Assembly (NCBI RefSeq): GCF_020740795.1
Contig: NC_067312.1
Coordinates: 59,706,405 to 59,770,404, forward strand
Direction of reading: 5' to 3'
DNA length: 64,000 bases
From: Apus apus
Taxonomy: Eukaryota > Chordata > Aves > Apodiformes > Apodidae
Positions 1 to 12,800 of this stretch are shown here, one piece after another (within the stretch, counting starts at the first letter, position 1; each line of letters starts with the position of its first letter). The position numbers and the translations under genes were made by a program. The notes beneath the pieces were generated by a model. That model saw nothing but the letters and a program-made list of their open reading frames with translations, was not told the origin of the DNA and did no database searches.

Positions 1-3000
1 ATGTTTTCCTTTCCAAGTAATTGAGTAGATAATTTGATTTCCCAGAAGTCACTAGCTGACAATTTCAAAAATAATAGCAAGATATGATATAGAGAAGCCA
101 TAAGAGAAGGAAGGACACGTGGCTCATGCAATTTGTTTAACAGCTTCTCTTTCCCCATGCTGAGTTGAAAACACAATTTCTAAAAACCTGTATGACTGGA
201 TCACTGGATGAGGTCTAGTCACCACAGCAAGTCATCCCAAAGGCTCACCAGGCAGTGGGGTGGGAAGAAGCCTGGGGCCACCCTCCTTCTAAGTGAGTAG
301 CAATACAAAACTGCTCATCCCCAGTGTCAGCATCAAGCTCCACATAGCCTGAAGCTTTGAATTGTTTCCCAGAATGTACTTGTTTTTTCCTTGGTATTTG
401 TTCTAGTCTATCTGCAGCTTCCTGCTCTTCTTGCCTTGCAGCTTGATTTGCTAATTTCAAAGTGAAGACTGTGGCTTTCTGTTTCAGAACAAACTAGTAA
501 CTTATATTGCATGCACCTAAACTGTCTCAGGTTAAACTTTTCTTAGTCTTAGGTCATATTTTTAAAATTTTTTATTAATTTTTGGGGGTGCAAGGGGAGC
601 TGTGATTTTGTCATCCCTGTAGCAGACATGAAGGATTTGGGATCTTCCCTTTAATCTCCCTCACAGAAATTTGAAAATTTGATGCTGTAAATTGATTATA
701 AAAAACACAGCTTCCTCATCCTGACTCTCCCTGGCTATAGTATTCCTGCAGCTGGGCTCTGATCAATTAGAAACCATGACCTGACTAAACTAGTGCTGCA
801 GTCTGCTGCCTTCAAAGCCCTGTGGCTTCCTACCATATCTCAACACCTTGCCAGAAGCTGGGAGTTGTCTTCTCACTGATCTTCATTATCACCATCTCCA
901 TTTTCCTCAGAAGTACATCCTGACTCTGTTCTCCTAACACTTGTCCAGGATCTTCTCAGAAGCCAACACAGCACACTTACGAGTCAGTGGCATGGACCAG
1001 CCTGCAGTCCCAGCTCTCCAAAAAAGAAAGATCAGAAATATTTACTCAAATCTATTTGTGTAGTTGAGCTATCTGCAGAGCACCTACTGTATCACTAGAC
1101 CTGCAAGAAGTTCCAGCTTTTGTAACTATAGTTTTTAAAACACAAATGCACAAAAGTGTTTATTTTACTAACAGAAGGAGGCATTCAGAGACTGATCCAT
1201 ATCCTTTATTCTGTTATGATCTTTTGTACACTGAAGATACGTCTAATACCCAGAAGCATTATTGGTTTAGACACATTAATTTTAGGTGAAAACGTTATTG
1301 CTATGCTGTTGTGAGTAGGGACATCCCCTTTCCACGTCCTGTTCTACATCACATTCTCTGTAAGGAGGTGACCTGTACAACAGCACAGGGTACATCCACT
1401 CCCCAGGTCTATGCACACAAAGGTGTATGAATTATAATTCACAATTCATGCATTTTGAAGCACTTACATTACTTATGCCATATACATATTTTCTTGTGTT
1501 ATGTTGCATGGCACCAAGTACAGAGATTTGCCAAAAATATTTAAACTATTTGCCAGTCAATCATATAGGCTTCAGCAGAGTTCTTCTTTTTTGTCTGGAT
1601 GGATCAGAAGTTTAGGGACCCGATGAGATCGGATTAAAGTTTTGCAACAGAAAACCTGGCAAGTAAGAATGGAGAACTGCACTGGGATTGCAGGCTGCAC
1701 CAAGATGAAAATGCTAAGCAAGCATGGAGCTCTGAGATGCAAGAACAGGATGCTAAAGAGTTAAACTGGAGACTTGCTTTATTCCATTTATAAACCAGTC
1801 TCAAGCCTTAGCATGTTTGCACCAAAAATCTGCCAGGAAGAGGCCCTGGAAAACAAACTCTCTAGAGTCTGTAGGGATACACAGCCCTGGCCAATTTGAT
1901 CACAAGTTGACACATAGCCACATTCTGTAGTGAAGCATGGGTTTGTTGGACAAAGAAAGATGTAGGGATTGTTTTGTGAACTTCTTCAAGCAAAGTGTCT
2001 TGCAAAACATAATACCCAGATTCTGGGGATACAGACTACCTGTAAGCTTTAAAGATATTGAAGTCTCGGGTGCTCAGTTCTCTGCCAGCTTGTTGCATAG
2101 TTTGATTGGTTTAATTGAGATTTTAATAGGGAAAGCAATTGTCCTCATCTCTCAGCAAGTTTGCAAAATTTGGCAGATCACAAAATGTAGAAAACATCTT
2201 GGTTTACGAGCTAAGAGGACAGATTTAAAAACAGTCTTTCAGTACCTGAAGTATAGATAGAAGCATACATATATAGGGCTTTTTAAGATGATGAGCAAAT
2301 GGTGCTTGCTGTAGACATGCAATAATAATGCTCTGTTGCAGAGCTAACTCTCAGCACAGAAAAAGCAGCTTCCTAGGATAGTGGGACACAAAAAGTTAAT
2401 TAGAGCGATACAGATAGGTTGGCCCAAGGGAGTAGATCTGTAGAGAAACGCAGTTGGTACAGACAACCCAGTCCTCTAAACATATGTATTTCCAGGGAGT
2501 TAACTTCGGATTAGCTGTGGTGTCCTGGGCTTCTCTCTTCTGGTGTCCTGGACTAAATGCCCATCAGTGGTTGGAGTGCATGAGGTGCCCCAGGATATCG
2601 TTTTCAAACCCCCCGACAAAGACAGAGCATTGTTCATTGTTCTGGACAGACAGGCTGGCTGGCATTGGCCAAATGTGGACGAGGAGGTTATTTCCAGCAG
2701 GAACAGCCATTGCTCTCTCTTCTGCTATCCTCCTTGGAGTAACAGGAGAGCAAGCTGGATGCTCTAAGGTTCTGCTTATTTTCCTTCCAGCTCCCCGTGC
2801 AGCTCTAGGGATGAAATAAGCTTTGTGAAGCATTTCCTGTACTTGGCTGTTGCAATCTCAGGCTTGCACACAATCCAAGAGCCTGCTTGCAACCAAATAC
2901 AATTAAACAAGAGAAGACATATGTGACCTTGGTCCAACTCCATGGGTGAGAAATAGTTTACAGTATCTCAATGTCAATTCTTCAAACTTCAACTTGCTGT

Positions 3001-6000
3001 TCCTCCTAGAGAGCTGATAAATCTCAATATGACTAGCACTCAGGGGACAAATACCACATTCCTGGTTCATTTCAGTGAAGCTGCCAGAAAACTAGCAGGC
3101 ATCTGAAAGCTTGTAAAACACTTAATAAAAAGGGCCAACAACTTTGAAAATGCCACCATTCATCATATCAAGCAATATCAATTTACTAACATTTAATAAC
3201 ATTTAAAAAAAACCCACTTGCAAGTTATTTCTGGTAAACTGTTTGCTCATGTTCATACAGTCTCACCAGGCACATGCCTGAAAAGGTTCGCATATTTGGA
3301 AAAAGCTGATACCTATTCAATTTAAGTGCAGTATCAATCAGAAAACACTAAACTTTACAAAGAAAAAGTTAAATGTCATCTGGAACAAAAACTCACACAC
3401 TGCAAATGATTCATGTGTTCACTCATCCTTTTTTTTATTAAATCCTTGACTTTTTTTTTTTCGAAACTTCATTTCAGTGCTAAGCAAACTGGTGGAAATG
3501 TGACACATTTCTTTCCCACATATCCTCATTTGCAAAATTTGGTGTATCAGTCCTACTGATTGCCTGCCACACCTTTAAAGCCAACGGATAGAGTTACCAA
3601 GTGATAGAGTTACCAGCTAGACAAAAAATTACTTCTAAAACTGCAGCCTCCTTAATTCCAGCTAGGATAGCCTGGTGCAGTTTTGTCTCCTGGTCATATT
3701 CTGGATAGTGGTTTTCAAGTTTGCTGTGGTTGCTTCTTGGTCACTTTCCACATTGCTTTGCAGATCTCCTTCTGTTCCCAGGAGATGCTTTACTGACCCT
3801 CCCCTTGGAGGGGGTGTCTATTTCAGAAATTGTACCTTCAAACAGGGCTTCAGGCTTCTCTTGCTCCTTTGTGCACCCTGAGCTGCTTGGAGGGAGTCTT
3901 CTCCAGCCCTGAGTGCAACTTTGCTCATTGGAAACACTGATCATTTTGTTAATGGCAAGTTTTGTAGTTCATCACCCCATTTTACCTATACAACTTAGGG
4001 ATTACCCCATTGTCCTCCACAAGCAGAGGTATCCGAAGAAATTGCTTGGTTGTGCCCCAGTTGCTGCCTTTTCTCCACTGGTGAGAATTGTTGCTCCTAC
4101 CCACTGTTTGCTGTGTAGATCCAAACGAATGCATTGGCACATAGCTCCACAGAGGCAGTCAGTGAGGCCCTAGCAAAAAGCTCAGAGCTGGTCCATTGAA
4201 CAAGAACAGAACTTAAAAACTAACGTTTGCATTGTTTGGCAAGAGTATTATCAGTGGCCTTTTGGTCCAAAACACCAAGGAATCCATTTGAATTAAAGCA
4301 CAAATGAAAGTTCAGTTACAGCATCAGACATCACTACAAATAATGGCAACATTTCAAGCATGCTTCGCTACACACAATTTTTTAAATTAGATGCATGACT
4401 ATCAATGGTGAAAGCACTTTCCTTGCACATATAGTGACCACCATCCAGTGACACCTCACTCCAAACCATTCATCTGAGTTTTCAATATCACATTTTTTGA
4501 CAATATTCCAATGCTTGGTCAAATTTGACTCTTTTAAATTGGAAGTTTTCTCCACATTGCCCTTCTGTACTGGCCAGTTCAGACAATCTTGTCAATATGA
4601 ATACAGACCCATGTTCAGTTACTACCATGCCAGCTTATAAACCTTATATATGTCAGACCCATACAGGGAGCATATGAACTCTCTTTAGGACAGACACATT
4701 GAAACAGAGGTTTTGATGGTGGGTTTTTTGTTTGTATGTTTGCTTGGTTGTTTTTTTTACGGAAAGGAAACCTCATAATTTTAAGTCTAATTCAAAATAT
4801 TTGGCAACTAGTATCACCTGTGTTGGCTTTGATATTGAAGATACATACACAATGAAGGAGGATATAAAATACTGATCCTGAGCCTGCAGGAAACCTGAGG
4901 ACTTCTTTGACATATCCAGTAAGAAGTTATGATCAACTGCTCATGCTTGGCTCATGTGCTTAGCTGCACTTATTTGCAGCTGTGCTAACCATGTATGTCC
5001 ACCTATAGCCCACACTTAGTTAAGATGGCTGGGAAACCTGAAATACCTGCTACATCAGACCTCCAGAGCAGTAGTAAAAGTCTGCAACTTCAGTATCTCC
5101 TATGGAATAGCTACTGCCACAGATACATTCAGGCACTGTAATACTTTCAGCTCTGATATGTTATGGGCTCTGTTAAAGGAGAATCAATGATGCAGAGCAA
5201 ACTACAGTGCATAAAATGAGCAGACCAAATTAAAAAAATATATAGGGATTTCATGCATGTAGGTGGTGTACATGGATCCCTCATGCCTAGAAGGAGCATT
5301 GGTCTGACTTCTGACTTCCTAAACATAGAAAAATTCAGGCATCTTCCCAAATCCTGAAGAGGAAACCAGATTTACATTTCTAGTAAAAACAACATTTCAG
5401 GAGTGCTGATCATGCCCAACTCCTATTGTTGGAATTGCCATACATGACATTACTTTGAACTTCTCAAATTAGGTCGAACAAATCACTAATAATGTGATTT
5501 AGAGAATCATCTTTCAGCCTAGCAATTATTTCACATTACTTAAACACGTGATTATCCTTTTCCTTGGCACCCAGTATACACAACTTATGATGATACTACA
5601 GCATTTCTTATGAAAACAATAATATTTATCTGAAAATCTTGATTAACTTTAAGGATGTGTCATTGTAATATTTTGCAAATTGAAATTTTGTGTCAAATTT
5701 CCTGACCAGATACAACATGAACTGTTATTTACCTTACTGCACCTTAATGGATAGTACATCATATGTGACCTTTTTCTGTTGTTTAAAACTCAGTGAACGC
5801 TGATGGGACTTGGAACAGCTAGTGAATGTGGCACAGTCCCCTTTGTCTGGAACAAGACAGTAAAGTTTGTCAGACACTTTGGTGTCCTTCAGAATGACAG
5901 AGCTGCCTGACTCCTTTTAAAACAGGTGATTCACTTCTACCTTCAGATGTGTAATAGAGGCTTTTGCTGACTTAAATAAAAGACTCCTGTTTCCATGCAA

Positions 6001-8449
6001 GGTCAAGATTTGGGCTGAGCTATGGACTGAGCAAAAGACTGCAAGACATGACATGGCCCAGGACCACATGCAGCTTCACCTTCAGAAACATGTCATTTGG
6101 ACATGTTAACTCTGCAAACAAGTTCAGCAGATTGGTGAACTGTAATATTTGCAACATAAGCTACTCACATGTTTTGCACTGCATGTTCATAAGTGTTTTC
6201 CTATTTCAAACACATGAGTTCCCACCAGGAGGGGAATCCACAGCTGCGGATTTGTAAAACCATTTAGTCTTTTTAGAACAGTTATAAATTAATTGGAAGA
6301 AAAAGGTACTTAAGAACAGTTTGTAAAATACCTAATGTAAATCGTAACTATTGTGTTTTTATTAGGTGTTAATTGAGGAAAGGAGCTGGTTTGAATACTC
6401 AACTGCAAACAAGAGCAAATAAAGCATATTTTAAGGAGATGAACTGTAAACTTTAAAACATATCCTGTACCATTACAAAAGGCAGTCTTCCCATGGGCTT
6501 ATAACTTAAGAGTTTACAGTGCAGTTCTGCTGCTTTTCACAGACATGGAATGAAATGCCTTCCAGTTCTGGGTTTTGCCTGTGCCTTTTTTTGAGAGGGT
6601 GAGTGTTGAAGCATGGTTTTAGTGAACAATTTGAGGGTGTATTAAAACGTTTGGAAAACAGGCCACTGAAATCTTCAAAATTTCAACATCTGGGGTCTTG
6701 CCTTAGGAACAGTGGTGCAGTTCTGTGATTTCTTCTTCTTGTCATCTACTTCTTTGCAGCCTTTTATTTCATGACCTTTCAGGGAGCTCTTGATCATTCA
6801 TCTTAGTCAGTCTCAGTAGTGTGTTAGCACTTCCATGGGATGGAGCAATTCTGTGGACTGGCACAACAAACTGCTTCCCAAACTTATGGTAATAAAAAGA
6901 GGGATAAGATGCTTTCCTAAACACTTGAAAACATTTTATGTGAAATGTTTGAAGTGCTATGCAGCAGGTCATACTTGACTGAGGGCACTTTATTCAGGGT
7001 TGCTCTGTGGCTGCAGGTCCAGTGACCTCCAAGAAGGTTGTTGGATATTGTTGTAAAGTCCTAATATGAGAGCAATATAACAGATGCTGCAAAACATGCC
7101 AGGAGAAAAGGGAGAAACTGCTGATGTGCAAGATGAAGAGAAGAGGTATGCAAGGCATGTGCAAGAACAGAAAGGTGAAAGGATGATGGGTTGAGTGGAA
7201 AGAATACAGAGGGCTGAACAGCAGAAGTAGAAACCAGTCCTAGGGTGTGGGTGGGGAAGACTGGAGTAAACTGAGTGGTAAATGAGAACAAAATTACAAA
7301 AGAAGCACACAAGTCAAATCGTGTGAAAGACTACAGAAGATGGGCCAGTGCCAGAAGACAGCCTGTTGGGAAGCTAATGGGTAACAGCAGCACAGGCATT
7401 GAAGCAGGCAGAAAATGAGACAAGAAGGGTGGGAGAGACAAGAACCAGCAGGATAGGCTGGCAGAAGGGATCCTCTCCATCCCTCAAGTGACAGGCAAAC
7501 AGCAAAATATGGTCTTCTGCTGGGACCAGGAACTTCTTTGTTCAATGGCTCAGAACTATTGCCTAGACCTGCCCTGTCATCCCCAGTGTGAGGGAAGCAA
7601 TGGGTTTATTCTGTACATGACCATGGAAAAGGTATCTCTCCCAATTAAGAATTAAATTAGATGGAAGGATAACCTTTAGTGTTAGGTCGTTGAGCTGAAT
7701 TTACTTTAGCCAGCTTGGCTGTAACTCTGAAAACAAAACAGACTGCAATACCAAATCCAATGCCTGGATTTTGCAAACAGAGCTCTTTGGTGTTGGGGGT
7801 GGCTGTTGTGTGAACTACAAGCCCAAGGGAATTGACTTGGGTTCAAAACAAGGGGGGGGGGGGGAAATCCTGAATTAAAAAAAAAAAAAAAAAAAAGGAG
7901 GGGAAAAAAACTACTTGTAATCCAGATTAAAAAGTGCTCAACGCACATGAGTGCCACTAGTCCTGGCTATTGCTCCTGTTAATGCATGGCTCACAGGCAT
8001 TTGAAAGGGGAGCTGCAACTAAGCAGAGCCAACAGGCAAGTTTTACGAAGTGACAAAGGTTTAATTTTGCAACCTCACTCTCAATCTGGCCTCAATTCGG
8101 CAAACCCTTTAAGTATGCGTTTAACTGGGAACACGGGATTAATCCTATTGATTGTAATGGGGCTAACTACGCTTGTACTGCATGGTTACAGTCAAAGACT
8201 CAGCTGAACTACGCAGGGATTTGAGGCTATAAACAAGTAAGATTTATTAGAAACCCCCTTTGGTCACGCTTTTTTAATGCACCAAACACTTCTCCGATTC
8301 CATGTCTTTCCCCAGCTGTTCTAACGTGGATTTCCCCCAAAAGCGAATCTGCCATAACCAAACCATTCTGCATACTTCATGCCGCTGGTTTTCTCATCCT
8401 TTCTCTTGAAAAAGTACGACTATTTGTGGGTATGGATTTGTGTTCTGTT
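1..8449. other. Upstream intergenic region
   Basis: No gene can be supported in this AT-rich stretch. It holds scattered short open frames with no conserved look, one exon-like minus-strand stretch (listed separately), and a 13-base G run (7852-7864) followed by a 20-base A run (7877-7896). AATAAA-like hexamers occur, for example near 5977 and 6418, but nothing upstream ties them to a transcript. By synteny with human 5q23 the next gene to the left should be AP3S1; none of its coding sequence is recognisable here. Confidence 0.6.
245..478 (-). other. Exon-like open stretch, unidentified
   Basis: On the minus strand an open frame of about 78 codons runs from an AG at 479-480 (sequence CTGAAACAG) to a good donor, CTG followed by GTGAGC, at about 250. 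The translation has a charged, coiled-coil-like start (around NQAARQEEQEAADRLEQ) and then a mixed segment (around FKASGYVELDADTGDE). The amino-acid make-up looks more protein-like than the other short frames nearby. I do not recognise the family. It could be a lone exon of a minus-strand gene, a piece of a retro-copy, or chance. Confidence 0.2.
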
Positions 8450-9850
8450 TTCCGGGCAGCCGCTCCCGCCGGGGCGCGGGCAGCCCCGGCCCGACGGCCG
8501 CCCCGGGGTACCGGGCCATTCGGCTGCCCTCGAGCCGGGTGTGCAGGGACCCGTCCCGGCTGTGCAGCGCCGTCTGCCCGGGCAGTGCCGTCGGTTCGGG
8601 CGGTGCCGGTATCGCTCATTCTCGGGCGAGGACCCCAGCCAGCATCATCGCCCACCCCCGTCCCCTGGGGTCTAGGAGCCGCTGCTCGGCTGCCTCCCGT
8701 CTCGTCCCACCCGCAGGCTGCTTGCTGAAGCAGGGGGGAAGGGGCTGCCCTCGCCTCAAGCTGCCCCTCTGCCCGCCGCGCCCCGCTCCCCTCCCCCTCC
8801 GCGACGGTCCCGGAGTTCCCGGCTGCCCATCCCGCCGGAGCAGCCCTCCTGGGACCAGCTTCCCTGGGAGGGGAGGACCCATCTCCCCTAGCCCGGCCCG
8901 GCCCGGCCCGGCGCGGCGCGTCCCGCCCTCAGACGCGCTCACTCCCCCGCGCCGCCACCCCGTAAGTACCGGTGGTCGCGGAGCGCGCCGAGCGGCGGGG
9001 ATGGGTCCCCGCGGGCTGTACGTGGGGCGCCGGGCGGCCGCCCTGCTGGCCGCGCTGCTGCTGGCCCTGCTGGCCGCGCTCCTGGCTCTCGCCGCCCTGT
9101 ACGGGCGCTGCCGGCAGGAGGCGCCGCCGCCGCCGACCCCCTCGCCCGCCGCCCCCAGCCCCGCCGCCCCGCCGGGGCCCGCTCCCGTCGGCGGCTCCGG
9201 CCGCCGCCTGCCCCGCCACCTCCTGCCGCTCCACTACGACCTGGAGCTGTGGCCGCGGGTGCGGCCGGGCCAGGAGGGGCCCTTCTCCTTCAGCGGGCAG
9301 GTGAACATCACGGTGCGCTGCCTACAGGACACGGGCTCGGCGGTGCTGCACAGCTCCGGGCTGCGCAGCCGCGGGGCCGCCGCTGTGCGCGGGCCCTTGC
9401 CCGAGGCGGTCGCCGCCGTGGAGGTGGCGGGAGTGCGGCTGGAGGAGGCGGACGAGGTGTTGGTGCTGGAGCTGAGCGGACAGCTGCGGGCAGGGCACCG
9501 CTACGTGCTGCAGCTGGGCTTCCAGGGCCGGCTGGAGGAGGACCTCGACGGGCTCTTCCTCACCCGCTACACCGACCAGGGACGGAGCAGGTAGGCGGTG
9601 GCCGCCGCCCCGGGGACCTCGTTCGCTCGTTCCCCTTCGCTGACGGCCCCGCAGGTCCCGCAGCCCCGCAGCGGGGTCACCCGTGACGTGGAGGCGTCGT
9701 ATGCAGCTCCGGGAGCTGCTGCATCTCCGCAGAGAGTGTTTCATGTGGTGCCAGGGCTGGACGGGCACTTGCGGCAGCATCTCGTTGCCTTGGGTGGTGA
9801 GAGAGGTGGCTGCTTTGCACGGCAGGGCTGCCCGGGGCGGGGTCGCCTCT
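8450..9850 (+). promoter_or_regulatory. LVRN: LVRN promoter CpG island
   Basis: Base composition changes abruptly from AT-rich to very GC- and CpG-rich at about 8450 and falls back after about 9850. The island covers the presumed transcription start, the 5' UTR, all of coding exon 1 and the first part of intron 1. I see no convincing TATA box, so a dispersed CpG-type start is likely. Short GGCCC/GGCGC repeats lie at 8890-8920. The long open frames on both strands across this island are by-products of its GC content. Confidence 0.75.
9001..9590 (+). CDS. LVRN: LVRN coding exon 1
   Basis: Encodes residues 1-196 plus two bases of codon 197, with donor AG|GTAGGC (phase 2). It contains the arginine-flanked cytosolic tail, a helix built almost only of Ala and Leu (12-34), the Pro/Ala stalk and the start of the M1 N-terminal domain ([16 protein letters not shown] at 70-85), plus sequon N102. 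It is far more GC-rich than the other exons because it sits inside the CpG island. Confidence 0.93.
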
Positions 9851-12800
9851 TTGCGCACCTTGTCCCCAGGTGTACATCACAGCCTGCAAAGATAACTTAT
9901 CAGGAGCTCATGTTTGTGTTCCCTGATGGTCGCTCTCCTCTCCAGAGAGCACCAGCTAAGTTGCCCTGGCTTTCCTTCAGCAGCTGACTTGATCCAAACC
10001 ACCAGCCCGCGGTGGCTTGCAAAGTGCTGGGGTGATGTACAAAGACCTCCTCGCTCGCAGCGGCTGGCGAGGAGCTGCCTACTCCGGAGTTAGTCTGGGA
10101 GAGAGCTCCCTTGGAGTCTGTCAGGCGGGGGAGGGGTCTGTCTTTGTCAGAGGAAAGAGACTATCTCGAATGGTCAAGCAGTGTTTTCGGGACAGTTTCA
10201 CCGCTCTCTCAGTGTCCCTGCCTGGCAGCAGGGAGTCTGGCAATAGCTGTGCCCAGTTCCTGGGAGCCATAGGCTGGCTCAGAGTCTTCATCCTGGCCTT
10301 GCACATCCATGTCTGAGTGCACTGAGAGCTCCTCACCTCCTCTACCCATGTCTGTGGGGTGCATGTCCTTATGACACGAAACCCAGGATTTTGGATATGT
10401 GCTAGGGCATGAGTTTAGAGGTTTTGACCACCTGCAGTTTCAGAAGTATGATGAATTGGGATGGGTGGTTGCCTTAGGCTGCTGGACTTTGTGCTGTTTC
10501 ACATGACGTTGTCATCAAACAACCAATTATTGCCATTTTTTCACCCACAAAATAATGCTTGCTTCTTAATTTTTTTATTTGGGATCTTCTCAAGGTGAGT
10601 GGAATCATAAACTTCTGAATGTGAAACTTGCTAAGGAGAAGTGAAATTTAGGATTATGATTCAGATTGTCCCAGTGGAAGACAGATTTCTCAAATAAGGG
10701 AGAGCTGAATAAATTGCTCCTTTTAAAGTGAATTAATTTTTAATAATTAAAGATGTAATGAATTCCTGAGGATTAGCAATCAGAAGGAGAACTAGAGTTA
10801 AAGTGTTCTTGGCTCCCATCAATGAGTCTACTATCTCAGCAGTTCACAGACTTCTTGTTTAAGCAGGTAATATTCAGTTACCCTCAAGATCCATACATGC
10901 AAGTGCCTGTATGAGCAGCAATAATAAGAAACCACAAAATAAAGTTAATAGTTTTCATTGAAATGGAGAAGAACTATGTGTTTTTTCTGCAACAATGAGT
11001 TGGCTTTTCAGCTGCCAGTTCTGGTGGAAATCCTTACTGATATTGTTTGACACATCTGGAAAATTTAACTTGTGCAAACTTTTTTTTTTTTTTTTTAAAA
11101 GAAGGGAGGTAAGTTTGTTAGTCTTTGGGAAAAATGCAGTATGGTAGCAGGTATTTTTTAAGAAATATATTCTGATTCACTTCATTTGCTATTTCTTCAT
11201 TCACGGAATTTTTTGTGCAATTTTTGTGATAAGGAAAATCTAGAACACTTTGCTTAATTTACATAATTGAAGAAAATTCCAACGAGTGAGAAAGGAACAA
11301 GCACCTAATTATTTAATATTGTATCAGTGCATTCTCTGATGCTGTATTAATTCAGTTAAGTCCTATCTAAAAGAAACTGGATTAGATTGGCATTTTCTGA
11401 ATCAAGCTGTATAACAGTCAGAGGATACGGGGGAAAAAAATGCTAATGTCAGCTGTGCTGCCACTGTAGAAAATAAGAAAGAAAAAAAAATCATTAAAAT
11501 AGTGTGTATAGTTCAACTTCCAGCTGTTTAAAGGATTTATGACAATAGTTCCATTCTTAGCTCATCACAAAGCAGTAATGAAATGTGAGGCCACACTCTG
11601 GTTAAAGAGATGTTCAGACAGTAAAATAAATCAAGGGAAATCCACTGATATATTGTTTTGGTTACTTGTTCCTGCCCACATTCCTGATATTCTTGACTGG
11701 ATTTTGCATATCTTTTTCTGCTTTAAAAAGGCTTTCTCTGAATCCAGAGCATGCAACAGAATCTTGTTATTTTTTTCCTCCACTAAGAATTAAGTTATTG
11801 TTTTACCAGCCTAATCTGGTGGGATCCAGTTACATCGAAAGGGTTTTGCCTTCCTTTTAGTTTGGAAAAGGTGTGTTTTGAGAGATGTTGTCTCTAAGCT
11901 CTACCAAGCTGTTAATGACGGAAAAAGTTGGATTCTAATGGATTATTATAGATCAGGAGTGATTTTAAAACATTCAGTGCCCTTCAGCTGTAAGTACAAA
12001 GCCCATTACTATGCTGTGAGGAAACCACTATCTCCAGCAGACTGTCCTGTAGTTTTCCTGGGTGACTTGTACCTGGATCTGAAGACCTTTGGGGTCTGAT
12101 TCCTGCCTAAGCTTCTTAAGCTCATAAACCATCAGCTGTGACAGACAATGTGCTGTTTATCTGCAGTCATACTGTCTCCTGTGTTTCTCGCACATTCTAC
12201 AAGTCTTAAGTGCTTTTTGTTATTTGTGCTTGTGAAATCACTAAACACTTCTCATTTCAGAAGAGTAAGCACAGAAGGGCAGTCTTTCAGTAAACAGCTA
12301 GATCCTAAAGAGAAGCTAAGTCCTTGAAATATTTGTTCCATCTGATCTTTGGCACCAGCTTTTTTCTTGGTCAGATATCCACATTGTTATTGGCAGAATT
12401 GTATAGCTGACACAAAATATTCCCTGTCCACTCTCCAAGTCAGAGCAGGAGCACAGTGGCAAGGTGATAGGGGAAAGCTGTACACAGAGACAGTGTAAAA
12501 GAGAACACAACAAAGCCAAGACTTCACTTAATTTCCAACACCAAAATTTGTATCAGTTTGATCATTGATGACTGCATGTGTTTTTACTGTTGACTATGTG
12601 TACTACCCATCTGATCCAGCCTTACATGCATAGGAAGAATAATTTTTTTTTTTACATAAAACATTTCTTCTATAATTATGCTGGTTTTTTATCAGGTGAA
12701 ACAGCATCCACTAGGCATTAATGTTCTATGCAGGATGCATTCCTCATTTTCCTTTTCTTGTTTTTGAAATAACAAAAATAAATAAACTAAAAAAAGAGCC

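Noticed and set aside
2454-2833. Overlapping frames of 74-121 codons on both strands
   Set aside because: Several frames are open at once and no protein family is recognisable; most likely chance.
8440-9000. Upstream in-frame extension of LVRN exon 1
   Set aside because: The frame stays open back to 8440 but contains no ATG before 9001, and the extension would precede the signal-anchor with Pro/Arg-rich sequence unlike any M1 enzyme.
9322-9858. 178-codon minus-strand open frame across LVRN exon 1
   Set aside because: It is antisense to a solid coding exon inside a CpG island; the low stop-codon frequency of GC-rich DNA explains it, and the translation is Arg/Gln/His-rich low-quality sequence.
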